Source: Leifsonia sp. ZF2019 (lineage in GTDB: Bacteria; Actinomycetota; Actinomycetes; Actinomycetales; Microbacteriaceae). From it: a DNA stretch of 64,000 nt. The stretch spans positions 806,001-870,000 of the forward strand of contig NZ_CP065037.1 of the NCBI RefSeq assembly GCF_019924635.1, given 5' to 3'. Each line of letters starts with the position of its first letter. Position 1 is the first letter of the stretch. The position numbers were made by a program, and so were the translations under genes. The notes beneath the pieces were generated by a model, which saw only the letters and a program-made list of their open reading frames with translations, was not told the DNA's origin and made no database searches. Positions 8,866 to 18,501 of this stretch are shown here, in pieces.

Positions 8866-10944
8866 ATGACGTTGCGTAACCCTCTGATCGCCGCCGCGAC
8901 GGGCCTGATACTCGGCCTGACCGGGGTGGTGGTCGCCTCGCCGGTGACGGCCGTCGAGCACGGCGGCATCGACCCGGCCACCATTCGGATCACGCGGAGT
9001 CCGGCGACGGGTGCCGACCACGCGTTGACGGTCGGCGACTCCGTGCTCGTCACGGCATCGTGGTCCGTGCCGGACGGCACGGGCGCAGGCCACCGGTTCA
9101 CACTCGGCCTTCCCGGCGAGTTCTCGACCGTCAGCATCACTCCGTTCGCGCTGGAGACACTGACCGGCGACGCGATGGGGGAGTGCACGGTCACGGGCGC
9201 GCCGCCGCTCCTCGCCTGCGTGCTGAACGCATCGGTCGAGGGCAAGCGTGACGTGCACGGGTCGCTGTGGGCGACCGTGCGCGCGAGCACGGCCACGGAG
9301 GCGACAGCGGTGACGGTCGCCGTCGACGGCGACCGCTCCCACCTCGTCCCGCTCCCCGGCGGCGGCGGAATCCAGGCCCGGGAGACGGGCGAGCCGTCCG
9401 CGCCCGCCGAACCCGCGCCGGTGATCACGCGCGTGCAGAAGTGGGGAGCGGACTATCGAGCCGAGGGCGAGGGCTTCTGGTGGAAGGTCGCGGTCCCGTC
9501 GAGCGCGTGGCCGGGCGACGGGGTGTCGCCGCTCGTGATCGTCGATCGCATCGGCGAGGGCGCGGCGCATCGATTCCTCGATCCGGGGGCATACCCCGCG
9601 CCGCAATGGCGCCCGTACCTCGAGCAGAGCTGCGACACCGATCCTGCGCGCTACCCCCACGTCGTGGGGGACGATTCGCTCGCGACCTGGACGATCTCTC
9701 CCGACGGCCTCTCGATGACGATCGAGGTGGACCCGGCGCTCGCACAGAAGGCCGGACTGGACGGGGCCTGCGCGATTCGCGCCAACTACATCACGGAGCC
9801 GGCCGGTGAGGCGCGCGCCGGTGACACCTTCCGCAACAACGCGACCGTGGGATCCGTCGTCGCCACGAGCGAGATCACCCTGTCCGGCTCGGGCGGAGGG
9901 ACCGCGGGCGGCGACGAGGTGGGCCGGTTCTCCGTCTCCAAGTCGCTGATCGGGGCGGCGGCCGACACCGTCGACCCCGACACCGCGTTCCACGCGCAGT
10001 ACTCCGCCGCCGGGTATCAGGACGCGACAGCGAGCGTCACGGCCGGCGGGGTCGAGGCCGTCTCGCCGTGGTACCGGGCGGGAACACGGGTGACCATCGG
10101 CGAGGTCAACCTGCCGCCGGTCTCCGGGGTGACCTGGGGCGACGTGCGCATCGTCGTGGACGGTGTGGTCCGGGGGCCGGGTGCCGAATTCGTGATCGTC
10201 GCCGGTCAGACCGTCCGGGTGGAGCTGGTGAACACCGCCGAGGAGGCACCGCCGCAGACGGGTGGATTCACGCTCGCCAAGCAGGTGACCGGTGCGGCAC
10301 GCGACCTGGTTCCGGACGACGCCGCGTTCGCCGTCGAATACTCCTACCCCGACGGGGAGGGAGAGCATGTGCACGGTGAGCTGCTGCTCGCGGCGGACGG
10401 CACGGCCGAGCGGGTCGCCGGGATTCCGGCCGGCACCGACGTGGCCGTGCGCGAACGGGCCCCGCAGCCGCTCGACGGCGTCGCATGGGCGTCGCCCGCG
10501 TTCACGATCAACGGGGTCCCTGCGGGGGAGGACCTGGTGCTGACGGTCACCGCGGGCGGCGACATCCCGGTCGTGCTGACCAACACGGCGGAACGACAGC
10601 CCGAGACGGAGGTGCCTGTCGTGCCGGATCCAGAGCCGGAGAACCCCGGCGAGCCGGAGCCGGAGGTCCCGAGCGACCTGCCGCCGATCGACCCGCACGT
10701 GGGCGACCCGGGCGATCCGGGCGATCCGGGTGATCCCCGACCCCCTGCGCCCGTTCGCCTGCCGGGCGTCGGAGACGGGGATCCGGCCGCGCCGGCGGCG
10801 ACCCGACGGCTGGCGGCCACCGGAGCCCAGGTCGACCTTCCGGCGGCGGGCGGCCTCCTGACCCTGGCGTTCGCGGCCGTGGCGCTGGGGACACTGGCGC
10901 TCACCGCCGACCGGCGACGGCGGCGAGCGGCGAGCGGCGCCTGA
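8866..10944 (+). CDS. Cell-wall-anchored surface protein with DUF5979-like repeats and LAATG sorting signal
   Basis: The 692-aa protein has a Sec signal peptide (about 1-29: hydrophobic core, then ASPVTA) and an N-terminal adhesin-like beta-rich region (30-340). Two similar domains follow, starting GRFSVSKSLIGAAADTV (about 352) and GGFTLAKQVTGAARDLV (about 466); they resemble DUF5979 or SpaA-type stalk domains. A Pro/Asp-rich spacer with repeated GDPGDPGDP comes next, then LAATG, a hydrophobic helix and RRRRRA. LAxTG is the motif recognised by class E sortases. GAAGGGG precedes the ATG. A strong hairpin follows the gene. It probably acts as a wall-anchored adhesin or stalk; the ligand is unknown. 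Confidence 0.85.
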   Translation: MTLRNPLIAAATGLILGLTGVVVASPVTAVEHGGIDPATIRITRSPATGADHALTVGDSVLVTASWSVPDGTGAGHRFTLGLPGEFSTVSITPFALETLTGDAMGECTVTGAPPLLACVLNASVEGKRDVHGSLWATVRASTATEATAVTVAVDGDRSHLVPLPGGGGIQARETGEPSAPAEPAPVITRVQKWGADYRAEGEGFWWKVAVPSSAWPGDGVSPLVIVDRIGEGAAHRFLDPGAYPAPQWRPYLEQSCDTDPARYPHVVGDDSLATWTISPDGLSMTIEVDPALAQKAGLDGACAIRANYITEPAGEARAGDTFRNNATVGSVVATSEITLSGSGGGTAGGDEVGRFSVSKSLIGAAADTVDPDTAFHAQYSAAGYQDATASVTAGGVEAVSPWYRAGTRVTIGEVNLPPVSGVTWGDVRIVVDGVVRGPGAEFVIVAGQTVRVELVNTAEEAPPQTGGFTLAKQVTGAARDLVPDDAAFAVEYSYPDGEGEHVHGELLLAADGTAERVAGIPAGTDVAVRERAPQPLDGVAWASPAFTINGVPAGEDLVLTVTAGGDIPVVLTNTAERQPETEVPVVPDPEPENPGEPEPEVPSDLPPIDPHVGDPGDPGDPGDPRPPAPVRLPGVGDGDPAAPAATRRLAATGAQVDLPAAGGLLTLAFAAVALGTLALTADRRRRRAASGA

Positions 10945-10962
10945 TACGGCCGGGTCGGCACA

Positions 10963-10999
10963 GAGAATGCGCCGGATCGCGATGATCCGGCGCATTCTC
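10963..10999. terminator. Bidirectional terminator hairpin
   Basis: A perfect 16-bp stem (10963-10978 with 10984-10999, starting GAGAATGCGCC) closes a 5-nt loop. It lies between the convergent surface-protein and beta-glucosidase genes and can serve both. Confidence 0.85.
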
Positions 11000-11028
11000 G
11001 CCGTGGATACCGGAGAGGGCGTTCCCGC

Positions 11029-12201
11029 TCAGAGCCCGTTCGCCCGGGCGACCGAGCCGAGCCATGCCAGGCTCGGCTTCGGAGTGCGCACGAAGGTCTC
11101 GCGGTCCACCGCGATGAGACCGAAGGTCGGACGATAGCCGCTCGCCCACTCATAGTTGTCGAGGGCGCTCCAGTGCAGGTAGCCGTCGATCCGCACGCCG
11201 TCCTGGATGGCCGCGTGCAGCTCGCGCAGGGCGGCGTCGGTGTAGGCGATGCGGCGCTCGTCGTCGGCGGTGGCGATGCCGTTCTCGGTGATCATCACCG
11301 GCACGCCGCCGGAGAGCTCCCAGGCGCTGCGGGCACCCTCCGCCGCCGCGGGCGGGTAGAACTCCCAGCCGGTCAGCGTGGTCTCCACGCCCTCCTCGAC
11401 CGGCAGCGGACCCGATGGCCCGATGAACGTGCGGGTGTAGGCCTGCACGCCGACGAAGTCGTCGCCGGCCGACTGCTCGAGGTACCAGTCGTCGCGCGGG
11501 TGGCCGTACTCCCGCAGCTTCTCTTCCGAGCCCGGCTCGCCGGTGGCGCGGAAGGCCTGCGTGGCGATGGTCCAGCCGGACTTCAGGCCCGAGACCTGTG
11601 ACAGCACGTCGCGGGAGCGGTGGTGCGAGGCGAGCAGGGCGTCGGCGACGCCGAGGTCGGGGTTGGGGAGGCCGTAGGCGACGAGGTTGGCGGCGTCCTC
11701 CCCGCCGGCGAGCATGGCGGCGATGTTCGGCTCGTTGATGGTGCACACGTGCTCGACACCATCGGACACGATCGGAAGCGCGAGCTCCGTGTAACGGGCG
11801 AACAGATCGGCGGCGTCCGGTGCGCGCCAGAAGCCGTCCCGCTCGAACCAGCGTGGCACGGTGAAATGCATGAGCGTGACGACGGGCTTCAGCCCGAACT
11901 CGTGGCACGCCTCCACCATCCGCCGGTAGTGGTCGATCTCCGCGCGCGAGACGAAGCCGCGCTCCGGCTCGATGCGCGCCCACTCGACGCTGAACCGGTA
12001 GCTGTCGAGCCCCGCGTCGGCCAGCAGCTTCATGTCCTCGCGGTAGCGGTGGTAGCTGTCCATCGCGTCCCCGGAGGGCTCGACGATGCTCGTGCCGGGC
12101 GTGTGCTCGTGCACCCACCAGTTGCTGTTGATGTTGTTGCCCTCGATCTGGTGGGCGGCCGTGGAGGCGCCCCAGAGGAAGCCGTCGGGGAAGGTGAGCA
12201 C
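11029..12201 (-). CDS. GH1 beta-glucosidase
   Basis: The 390-aa cytoplasmic enzyme is a family 1 glycoside hydrolase cleaving terminal beta-glucosides. It begins FPDGFLWGASTAAHQIEG, the classic GH1 N-terminus. The acid/base glutamate is in TINEP and the nucleophile glutamate in MITENG. At 390 aa it is shorter than the usual 440-470, as in some actinobacterial members. The GTG start at 12201 has AAGGAGAA upstream. It is the last gene of the LacI-controlled ABC importer operon and probably hydrolyses the imported oligosaccharide. Confidence 0.92.
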   Translation of the reverse strand: MLTFPDGFLWGASTAAHQIEGNNINSNWWVHEHTPGTSIVEPSGDAMDSYHRYREDMKLLADAGLDSYRFSVEWARIEPERGFVSRAEIDHYRRMVEACHEFGLKPVVTLMHFTVPRWFERDGFWRAPDAADLFARYTELALPIVSDGVEHVCTINEPNIAAMLAGGEDAANLVAYGLPNPDLGVADALLASHHRSRDVLSQVSGLKSGWTIATQAFRATGEPGSEEKLREYGHPRDDWYLEQSAGDDFVGVQAYTRTFIGPSGPLPVEEGVETTLTGWEFYPPAAAEGARSAWELSGGVPVMITENGIATADDERRIAYTDAALRELHAAIQDGVRIDGYLHWSALDNYEWASGYRPTFGLIAVDRETFVRTPKPSLAWLGSVARANGL

Positions 12202-12219
12202 AGTTCTCCTTGTCGTGCC

Positions 12220-12252
12220 GGGTGGTTCGTCGTGCAGGGTGGTTCGTCGTGC
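12220..12252. repeat. Direct repeat, two 16-bp copies
   Basis: GGGTGGTTCGTCGTGC occurs at 12220-12235 and again at 12237-12252, one base apart. It lies just upstream of the beta-glucosidase start, in the gap after the alpha/beta hydrolase gene. It looks like a recent tandem duplication; a regulatory role is possible but not shown. Confidence 0.7.
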
Positions 12253-12298
12253 GGAACGGGGTCGGAAGCGCGGCCGGATCAGGTCGGCGGATCAGCCG

Positions 12299-13189
12299 TC
12301 AGCCGGATGCGGGGCCGGGCGGTGCGCCGAAGAAGGCGTCCAGCACGGCGAGGGTCGCCTGGGGCGCCTCGACCTGCGGCAGGTGGCCGCCGCCGGGGAT
12401 GACCGCATAGGCGGCGCCGAGCCGCTCCGCCATGTCGCGCTGGTCGGGGATCGGCCACTTGTCGTCGTGCTCGCCGTGGGCGACGAGCGCCCGTACGCTC
12501 GTGGCGTGCAGTTCGTCGGTGACGTCGGTCTGCGTGCGCAGGATCTCCGCGCCGGCGAGGAGGTTGTCCCTCGACGTGCGCTCGGCGCGGAGCCGCAGGA
12601 ACGCGAGCTCGATCGGCAGCGCCGCATCGGGCAGGCCGCGGGTGTCGGGATTGTCGCGGTACCAGAGTCCCATCGAGCCGTCGCGCGCGACGATGTCGGT
12701 CGTCTCTTGGTGTCGTCCGGGCCACCCGTGCGGTCCGGAGCAGAGCAGCGTGACCGAGGCGAAGGAGGCGGGCGAGGCGAGCACGGCGGCCTGGGCGACC
12801 ACACCGCCGAAGCTGTGGCCCACGAGGTGGACCGGCTGTCCGTCTCCGGCGATCGCGGCGGACTCCACCGCATCCGCGGCGAAATCCTCCAGCCGGTACG
12901 CGCCGACGCCGGCGGGGGCTGCCGAGTCTCCCTGGCCGCGTTGGCTGTAGCTCCAGGCGTCCCAACCGCGGGCGGCGAGCAGCGGGAGGAAGTCGCGGAA
13001 GTCCTCCTTCGACCCGGTGAAGCCCGGCACCACCAGCACCGTGCCGCGCGGTGCACCGGAGGGGGCGGCGTGGAACGCCGTGAGCGTGCCGACCCGCGCC
13101 GGGAGGCCGACGATGTCGACCCCCGGCGGCACGGGCAGCGCACCGAACGGCGCGATCGGGTCGAACCGGGTGCGCGCGGCGTCGGTCAC
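12299..13189 (-). CDS. Alpha/beta hydrolase
   Basis: The 296-aa protein has the alpha/beta-hydrolase core: oxyanion segment VVPGFTGSKEDF, nucleophile elbow GHSFGG, a late acidic residue near HGEHDDKWP and the catalytic histidine in GGGHLPQ. There is no signal peptide. The GTG start at 13189 overlaps the ATPase stop as GTGA, so it is part of the importer operon. It may be an esterase that deacylates the imported glycoside; this is inferred from context only. Confidence 0.85.
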   Translation of the reverse strand: MTDAARTRFDPIAPFGALPVPPGVDIVGLPARVGTLTAFHAAPSGAPRGTVLVVPGFTGSKEDFRDFLPLLAARGWDAWSYSQRGQGDSAAPAGVGAYRLEDFAADAVESAAIAGDGQPVHLVGHSFGGVVAQAAVLASPASFASVTLLCSGPHGWPGRHQETTDIVARDGSMGLWYRDNPDTRGLPDAALPIELAFLRLRAERTSRDNLLAGAEILRTQTDVTDELHATSVRALVAHGEHDDKWPIPDQRDMAERLGAAYAVIPGGGHLPQVEAPQATLAVLDAFFGAPPGPASG

Positions 13190-14853
13190 GCGAGGGCCTC
13201 CCGGGTGCGGGCCGGGTTCGGCACCGCGTCGAGCAGCGCGATCGTGTAGGGATCGGTCGGGTGCTGCAGCACCTCGGCGGTCCGGCCGCGCTCGACCACC
13301 CGCCCGGCGTTCAGCACCATGATGTCCTCGGTGACGAGCCGGGCCGACAGCAGGTCGTGCGTGATGTAGAGCAGTGAGACACCCCACCGCTCGCGCAGCT
13401 CCTCGAGCAGGGCGAGGACTCCGGCGCGCAAGGTGACGTCGAGCATCGACACCGGCTCGTCGGCGATGAGCACCTGTGGATCGCTCGCCAGCGCACGGGC
13501 GATGACGACGCGTTGCCGCTGGCCGCCCGACAGCTGGTGCGGGAGCTTCTGCGCGAACTGCTCGACGGGTGTCAGGCCGACCGTCTCCAGGAGCTCGAAC
13601 ACCCGCCTCCGGGCCTCCGTGCCGCGCAGGCCGGTGTAGTTCACCACCGGCCGGCTGAGCGCGTACTCGACGGTGTGCAGCGGGTTGAGGGCGGCATACG
13701 GGTCCTGGAAGACCATCTGCACGTTCTTGTGCAGCTGGTGGATGCCGCGTTTGCCGAGTGACGCCACATCCGTGTCGCCGAAGCGGACGGTCCCCGCGGT
13801 CGGCTTCTCCACACCGGTGAGCAGCTTCGCGATCGTCGACTTGCCCGATCCGGACGCGCCTACGAGCGCGAGCGACTGGCCCGGCTCGAGCACGAATGTC
13901 ACATCGTCGACGGCCGTCACCGGGCTCTCGCCGCGGCGGGGGGCGGGGTAGACCTTGCTGACGCCCTCGACGGTGATCGCCGAGAGCGCGGCTCGGCCCT
14001 CCCGCTGCTCCACCGCGGTGGTGCGGGCGGAGCGGTCCGCCGGAAGGCCCGGCAGTTCGACGACCTCGCCGCGCGGGTCGGCGTAGTGGCTGAGGAGCAT
14101 CTGCGTGTACTCGTGCTGCGGGCGCTCCAGGATGTCGCGGCTGGAGGCGTCCTCCACGATGCGGCCGTCGTGCATGACGAGCACGCGCTGGGTGGCCTCG
14201 AGCACGACGCCCAGGTCGTGACTGATCAGCACGGCCGTGAAGCCCTCCGACGCCTGCAGCTCGGTGATCGTGTCCATGATCGCGTGCTGCACGAGCACAT
14301 CCAGTGCGGTCGTCGGCTCGTCGAACACCATGAGTCGCGGCTCCAGCGAGAGCGCCAGGGCGATCGAGACGCGCTGTCGCATGCCGCCGGACAGCTCGCC
14401 GGGGAAGCGCGCGAGCACCTGCTCCGGCAGGCCGACCTTGGTGACCAGTTCGCGCATCCGGTCGTCCCAGCGGGCACGGGCCACATGACCGTGGGCCTTG
14501 AAGATGTCGACGAAGTGATTGCGGATGGTGCGCACGGGGTTGAGCGCGTTCATGCCCGACTGCAGCACCATGGCGAAGCCGCCCTGGCGTTGACGGCGGA
14601 GCGACTCGTCGTCCAGCTCGCGGATGTCGCGGCCGTCGAAGCGGATGCTGCCGCCGTTGGTGCGCGCCGGCGGCTTCTGCAGCCGCGTGAGCGCGAAGCC
14701 GAGCGTCGACTTGCCGGAGCCGGACTCGCCCACCAGGCCGACGAACTCGCCGGCGCCGATGTCGAACGACACGTGGTCGACCGCCTGCACGGGCGTCTGC
14801 CCGACCGATTCGTAGACGACGGAGAGGTCCCGGACCTCCAGGAGTGCGTTCAT
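13186..14853 (-). CDS. ABC importer ATPase, fused DppD/DppF-type
   Basis: The 555-aa protein holds two complete ATP-binding domains that are separate subunits in many peptide/oligosaccharide importers. Domain 1 has GESGSGKST, LSGGMRQR and VFDEPTTALD; domain 2 (from about residue 280) has GASGSGKST, LSGGQRQR and IADEPVSMLD. Both have the histidine switch (ISHD, ITHD). It couples by ATGA with permease 2 and GTGA with the hydrolase. Single-chain double ATPases of this sort pair with family 5 binding proteins, as found here. Confidence 0.93.
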   Translation of the reverse strand: MNALLEVRDLSVVYESVGQTPVQAVDHVSFDIGAGEFVGLVGESGSGKSTLGFALTRLQKPPARTNGGSIRFDGRDIRELDDESLRRQRQGGFAMVLQSGMNALNPVRTIRNHFVDIFKAHGHVARARWDDRMRELVTKVGLPEQVLARFPGELSGGMRQRVSIALALSLEPRLMVFDEPTTALDVLVQHAIMDTITELQASEGFTAVLISHDLGVVLEATQRVLVMHDGRIVEDASSRDILERPQHEYTQMLLSHYADPRGEVVELPGLPADRSARTTAVEQREGRAALSAITVEGVSKVYPAPRRGESPVTAVDDVTFVLEPGQSLALVGASGSGKSTIAKLLTGVEKPTAGTVRFGDTDVASLGKRGIHQLHKNVQMVFQDPYAALNPLHTVEYALSRPVVNYTGLRGTEARRRVFELLETVGLTPVEQFAQKLPHQLSGGQRQRVVIARALASDPQVLIADEPVSMLDVTLRAGVLALLEELRERWGVSLLYITHDLLSARLVTEDIMVLNAGRVVERGRTAEVLQHPTDPYTIALLDAVPNPARTREALA

Positions 14854-15818
14854 CGCTCGCTTCCTTCCTCGGCGCGGGCATCGGGCGCGGTACGGGCGGA
14901 CGTGGCCGATCCCTCGCGCAGGCGCGGGTTGCTGATCGCATCCACGCCGAAGTTGACCAGGGTGAGACTCATCGCCAGCAGGGCGATGCAGAGGCCCGGG
15001 GCGAACAGCAGGATCCACTGGCCGGTGAGCAGCGCGTTCGAGTTCTGCGCCCAGTAGAGGATGGTGCCCCAGCTGACGATCGAGGAGTCCCCGAGGCCCA
15101 GGAACTCCAGCCCCGCCTCCGCCAGGATCGCGGCCGTCGCGGCGCCGAAGAATGAGCCGGCGATGAGCGATGTCATGTTCGGCAGGATCTCGTGGAACAC
15201 CACGCGGAACGAGCTGTCGCCCGAGAAACGGGCGGCGGTCACGAAGTCGCGCGAACGCAGGGACTGCGTCTGGCTGCGCAGAACGCGCGCGCCCCACGCC
15301 CATCCCGTGATCACGATGACCGCGATGATCATGGCCAGACCGCCGTTCTGCAGGTACGCAGCGATGACGATCATGAGCGGCAGACCCGGGATCACCAGGA
15401 ACAGGTTGACGACGAAGTTGACCACCTCGGCGCCGAAGCCGCGGATGTAGCCCCAGCTGAGGCCGATCAGCACGGCGACCAGGGTGGACAGCGCACCGGC
15501 GATGAAGCCGACCGTGACGCTGACGCGGGTGCCGTAGATCAGCTGGCTGAGCACGTCCTCGCCGGCGGCGGTCGTGCCGAACCAGTGGGCCCAGCTGGCG
15601 TCTGCGTTGCGGGGGAATCCGTCCTGGGTGGCGCCGTACGGAGCGAGCCACGGGGCGAAGATCGCGACGAGCACGAAGAGGCCGAGGATGATCAGGCCGA
15701 GGCGCGACTTCCAGTTGGCCCAGAGGGTGGCGAAGGCGCGGCCGATGAACGCGAGCCGGTGCGGCGGGCGCACGGTCTCGTCGGCTCGGATGGACTTGAA
15801 ACTCTGTGTGGTGGTCAT
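14850..15818 (-). CDS. ABC importer permease, DppC-type
   Basis: The 322-aa membrane protein has an N-terminal helix (about 41-60, then APWLAPYGATQ) and a BPD-type permease domain with the coupling-helix region around RDFVTAARFSGDSSFRVV and ILPN. It overlaps both neighbours by four bases. The long charged tail (ARTAPDARAEEGSER) is cytoplasmic. It forms the transmembrane channel with the DppB-type subunit. Confidence 0.92.
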   Translation of the reverse strand: MTTTQSFKSIRADETVRPPHRLAFIGRAFATLWANWKSRLGLIILGLFVLVAIFAPWLAPYGATQDGFPRNADASWAHWFGTTAAGEDVLSQLIYGTRVSVTVGFIAGALSTLVAVLIGLSWGYIRGFGAEVVNFVVNLFLVIPGLPLMIVIAAYLQNGGLAMIIAVIVITGWAWGARVLRSQTQSLRSRDFVTAARFSGDSSFRVVFHEILPNMTSLIAGSFFGAATAAILAEAGLEFLGLGDSSIVSWGTILYWAQNSNALLTGQWILLFAPGLCIALLAMSLTLVNFGVDAISNPRLREGSATSARTAPDARAEEGSER

Positions 15819-16795
15819 CGGCGGGTCCTTGGGTCGAGTACGCCGTACAGGATGTCGACGAGGAAGTTGGCGACGAGAACGCTCACGGTGATGAGCAGGA
15901 ACAGCGCCTGCATCAGCGGGTAGTCCTGGCCGATCACCGCGTTGAACAGCAGGAAGCCGATGCCGGGGTAGCCGAACACCTGCTCCACGAGGATCGAGCC
16001 GCCGACCACGCCGCCGAGCGCCAGCCCGAACCCGGTGAGGTTCGGGAGGATCGCGTTGCGGGCCGCGTACTTCATCGCGACCGTGCGGCCCTTGAGGCCG
16101 TTCGCCTGGGCGAAGGTCACGTAGTCGTCGCCGAGCGTGTTGATCATGGCGTTGCGCATGCCGAGGATCCAGCCGCCCACCGACGTGATGAGGATGGTGA
16201 CCGCGGGCAGGATCGCGTGGTAGCCCGCGTCGACCATGAAGTCCCAGCTGAACGCGGGGGAGGCCGTCGGCCCGTAGGCGCCCGAGGTCGGGAACCAGTG
16301 GAGCACGTATCCCAGGAAGAACAGCAGGAGCAGCGCGGTCCAGAAGTACGGGAACGTGCTGGCGAAGGTCCCCGTCAGTGTGGGGAGGGAGTCGAGCCAG
16401 GTGTTGCGCTTCCAGGCCGCGAGCACGCCGGTCAGGGTGCCGAGCACGAACGCGACGATCGTCACGATCCCGACCAGCATGATCGTGTACGGGAACGCCT
16501 GCCCGATCAGCTCGCCGACGCTCTGCGGGTAGAACGTGTACGAGACGCCGAAGTCGAACGTGACGACCTGGTGCAGGTAGCTGACGTACTGGTCCCACAG
16601 GTTGCCGCCCGGCACACCGAGCTGGGCCTCGATCGCGTCGCGGGTGGCCTGGGTCACCGGGCCGTTCTGGGAGAGCTTCGCGATGGCGGCGTCGGTGGGG
16701 GAGCCGGGCATGAGGCGCGGCAGGAGGAAGTTCAGCGTGATCGCCGCCCACAGGGTGAGGACGAAGAGGCCGAGTTTGCGGAGTGCGTATTTCAT
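15815..16795 (-). CDS. ABC importer permease, DppB-type
   Basis: The 326-aa protein has the DppB N-terminal helix (KYALRKLGLFVLTLWAAITLNF region, 2-23) followed by the conserved LPRLMPGSP segment, a periplasmic loop and five more helices. The coupling loop includes NGLKGRTVAMKYAARNAILPN (about 219-239). The start lies 3 bp after the binding-protein stop. It is the partner of the adjacent DppC-type permease. Confidence 0.92.
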   Translation of the reverse strand: MKYALRKLGLFVLTLWAAITLNFLLPRLMPGSPTDAAIAKLSQNGPVTQATRDAIEAQLGVPGGNLWDQYVSYLHQVVTFDFGVSYTFYPQSVGELIGQAFPYTIMLVGIVTIVAFVLGTLTGVLAAWKRNTWLDSLPTLTGTFASTFPYFWTALLLLFFLGYVLHWFPTSGAYGPTASPAFSWDFMVDAGYHAILPAVTILITSVGGWILGMRNAMINTLGDDYVTFAQANGLKGRTVAMKYAARNAILPNLTGFGLALGGVVGGSILVEQVFGYPGIGFLLFNAVIGQDYPLMQALFLLITVSVLVANFLVDILYGVLDPRTRR

Positions 16796-16798
16796 GGC

Positions 16799-18469
16799 CT
16801 ACTCACCGTCCTTCCGGAGTTTGAGATGCGTGAACACGAGCAGCGGAGTCTGGTCGTACGTCTGCGGCGGCGCGTACGGGTGGTCCGCATCGGGCCAGCC
16901 GGTGAACTTGGCGTCGTTGTAGAGGCCCCAGAGTCCGCCGTAGTACATGGAGATGACGGGGAGGTCGTCGTAGACGATGCGCTGCAGCTGGTGGCTGAGC
17001 TCGAGCCGCTTCGCCGGGTCGACCGTGACCTTGTACTCGGCGAGGAGCGCGTCCGCTTCCGGGTTCTTGTACCGGCCGAAGTTGCTCGCGGTCGCCTTGC
17101 CGATGGGCGTCGCGAACTCGCTCGACAGCGTCGCATTGAACGCCTGGAAGATCACGCCGCCGCCCATTCCGCCCATCGCGACCTGGAAGTCGCCGTTCTG
17201 GATGGCCTGCTGGTATCCCGGCGGCTGCGGCTGCTTGATCTGCACGTCGATGCCGAGCGCGCTCAGCTCCTTGCGGACCTCCTGCACCGCGCGCAGCCAG
17301 TCGGAGTACCCGTTGGCCGTGGTGATCGAGAACGAGAACTGCTTGCCGTCGGGGCCGACGAGCTTGCCGCCCTGCTGGGTGTACCCGGCCGCGGCGAAGG
17401 CGGCGAGGGCGCCGGCGGTGTCCTGCTTGATTAGGCCGCCGTCGGGGATGCTCGGGTCGAGTTCCTTCTCCTGGTTCGGCAGGATCAGCCCGGTCTGGCC
17501 GGCGGGCTTCATGTAGCCCTCGGTCGCGGCGTCGGCGATCTTGTCGCGGTCGAGCGCCAATGCGAGGCCGCGCCGCACGTCGAGGTTGTCGAACGGGGCG
17601 ACCGTTAAGTTGGGCATGAGGCCGATGATGCCGCCCGGCGGGAACCAGTACTTGTTGTGGGGGTTGGCGTCCACCCACGTGCCTTGCACGTCGCTCATGA
17701 ACGCGTAGGCCCAGTCGAAGCCTTTGGTGGCGATGTCGAGCTCGTTGGTCGCGGCGGGGAGCACGAGGTGCTCGACCTCGACCTTGTCGGCCTGCCAGTA
17801 GTCCTCGTACTTGTCCATCGTGTACTGCTGCGAGGTGAAGTTGGCGAGGGTGTACGGGCCGGTGCCGACCGGGTTCGGATCCCGCCAGGTGTCGGGGCTC
17901 TTGACGTCCTTCCAGATGTGCTCGGGGACGATGAGCGTCTGGGAGATGATGTCCTGCGCCGGGGCGTCGTCCTCCTTGAGGTGGACGATCAGGTGGTCGC
18001 CCTTCGTCTCGAGGGAGGCGATGTGCTGCCACGCCCCCTTGAAGTCGAGGGTCGGGAACTTCTTGATGAGGTTCAGTGTGAACACGACGTCGTCGACGCT
18101 GAACGGCTTGCCGTCCGACCAGGTCACGCCGTCGCGGATCGTGTAGTCGATCGTGCGGGCGTCCGGCTGGTCGATCTTCGAGGCCAGCCACGGCGTCCCC
18201 GTGCCGTCGAGCACGTTGATGACGACCAGCGGCTCGTAGATGTACGACGACGCCGCGCGCTTGTTGACCAGGTACGGATTGAAGTTGCGCTCCATCATCG
18301 GAGTGCCCTTGTCGGCGGCCAGCAGCATGGTGTTCGCCGGGATGGAGGGGTCCTGCCGGCTCTGGATCTTGATGCTGCAGCCGGACAGTGCGAGAGCCGC
18401 GGCCGCGAGCGTCGCGAGGGCCGCGAGCCGGCGTCGGCGTCGCGCGCCGGGGGGTCGTGAGTGCGTCAT
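16799..18469 (-). CDS. Family 5 solute-binding lipoprotein of the ABC importer
   Basis: The 556-aa protein is an SBP family 5 (peptide/oligosaccharide) binding protein. It has a basic N-region, a hydrophobic stretch and the lipobox LSGC, so it is anchored outside the membrane. AGAAGG five bases before the ATG at 18469 supports that start over an in-frame GTG at 18475. It heads the operon binding protein-permease-permease-ATPase-hydrolase-beta-glucosidase. The beta-glucosidase and LacI regulator make a beta-glucoside or cello-oligosaccharide a likelier ligand than a peptide. Confidence 0.9.
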   Translation of the reverse strand: MTHSRPPGARRRRRLAALATLAAAALALSGCSIKIQSRQDPSIPANTMLLAADKGTPMMERNFNPYLVNKRAASSYIYEPLVVINVLDGTGTPWLASKIDQPDARTIDYTIRDGVTWSDGKPFSVDDVVFTLNLIKKFPTLDFKGAWQHIASLETKGDHLIVHLKEDDAPAQDIISQTLIVPEHIWKDVKSPDTWRDPNPVGTGPYTLANFTSQQYTMDKYEDYWQADKVEVEHLVLPAATNELDIATKGFDWAYAFMSDVQGTWVDANPHNKYWFPPGGIIGLMPNLTVAPFDNLDVRRGLALALDRDKIADAATEGYMKPAGQTGLILPNQEKELDPSIPDGGLIKQDTAGALAAFAAAGYTQQGGKLVGPDGKQFSFSITTANGYSDWLRAVQEVRKELSALGIDVQIKQPQPPGYQQAIQNGDFQVAMGGMGGGVIFQAFNATLSSEFATPIGKATASNFGRYKNPEADALLAEYKVTVDPAKRLELSHQLQRIVYDDLPVISMYYGGLWGLYNDAKFTGWPDADHPYAPPQTYDQTPLLVFTHLKLRKDGE

Positions 18470-18501
18470 TGCCACCTTCTCTAGGTTGTTGCCCTCCTGA
18501 C

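Noticed and set aside
10680..10740. GDPGDPGDP-type repeats as a CRISPR or DNA-level tandem array
   Set aside because: They are short in-frame codon repeats of the surface protein's spacer.
8803..10995. Minus-strand 730-codon open frame opposite the surface protein
   Set aside because: It is an antisense shadow; the plus-strand frame has a signal peptide, repeats and a sorting signal.
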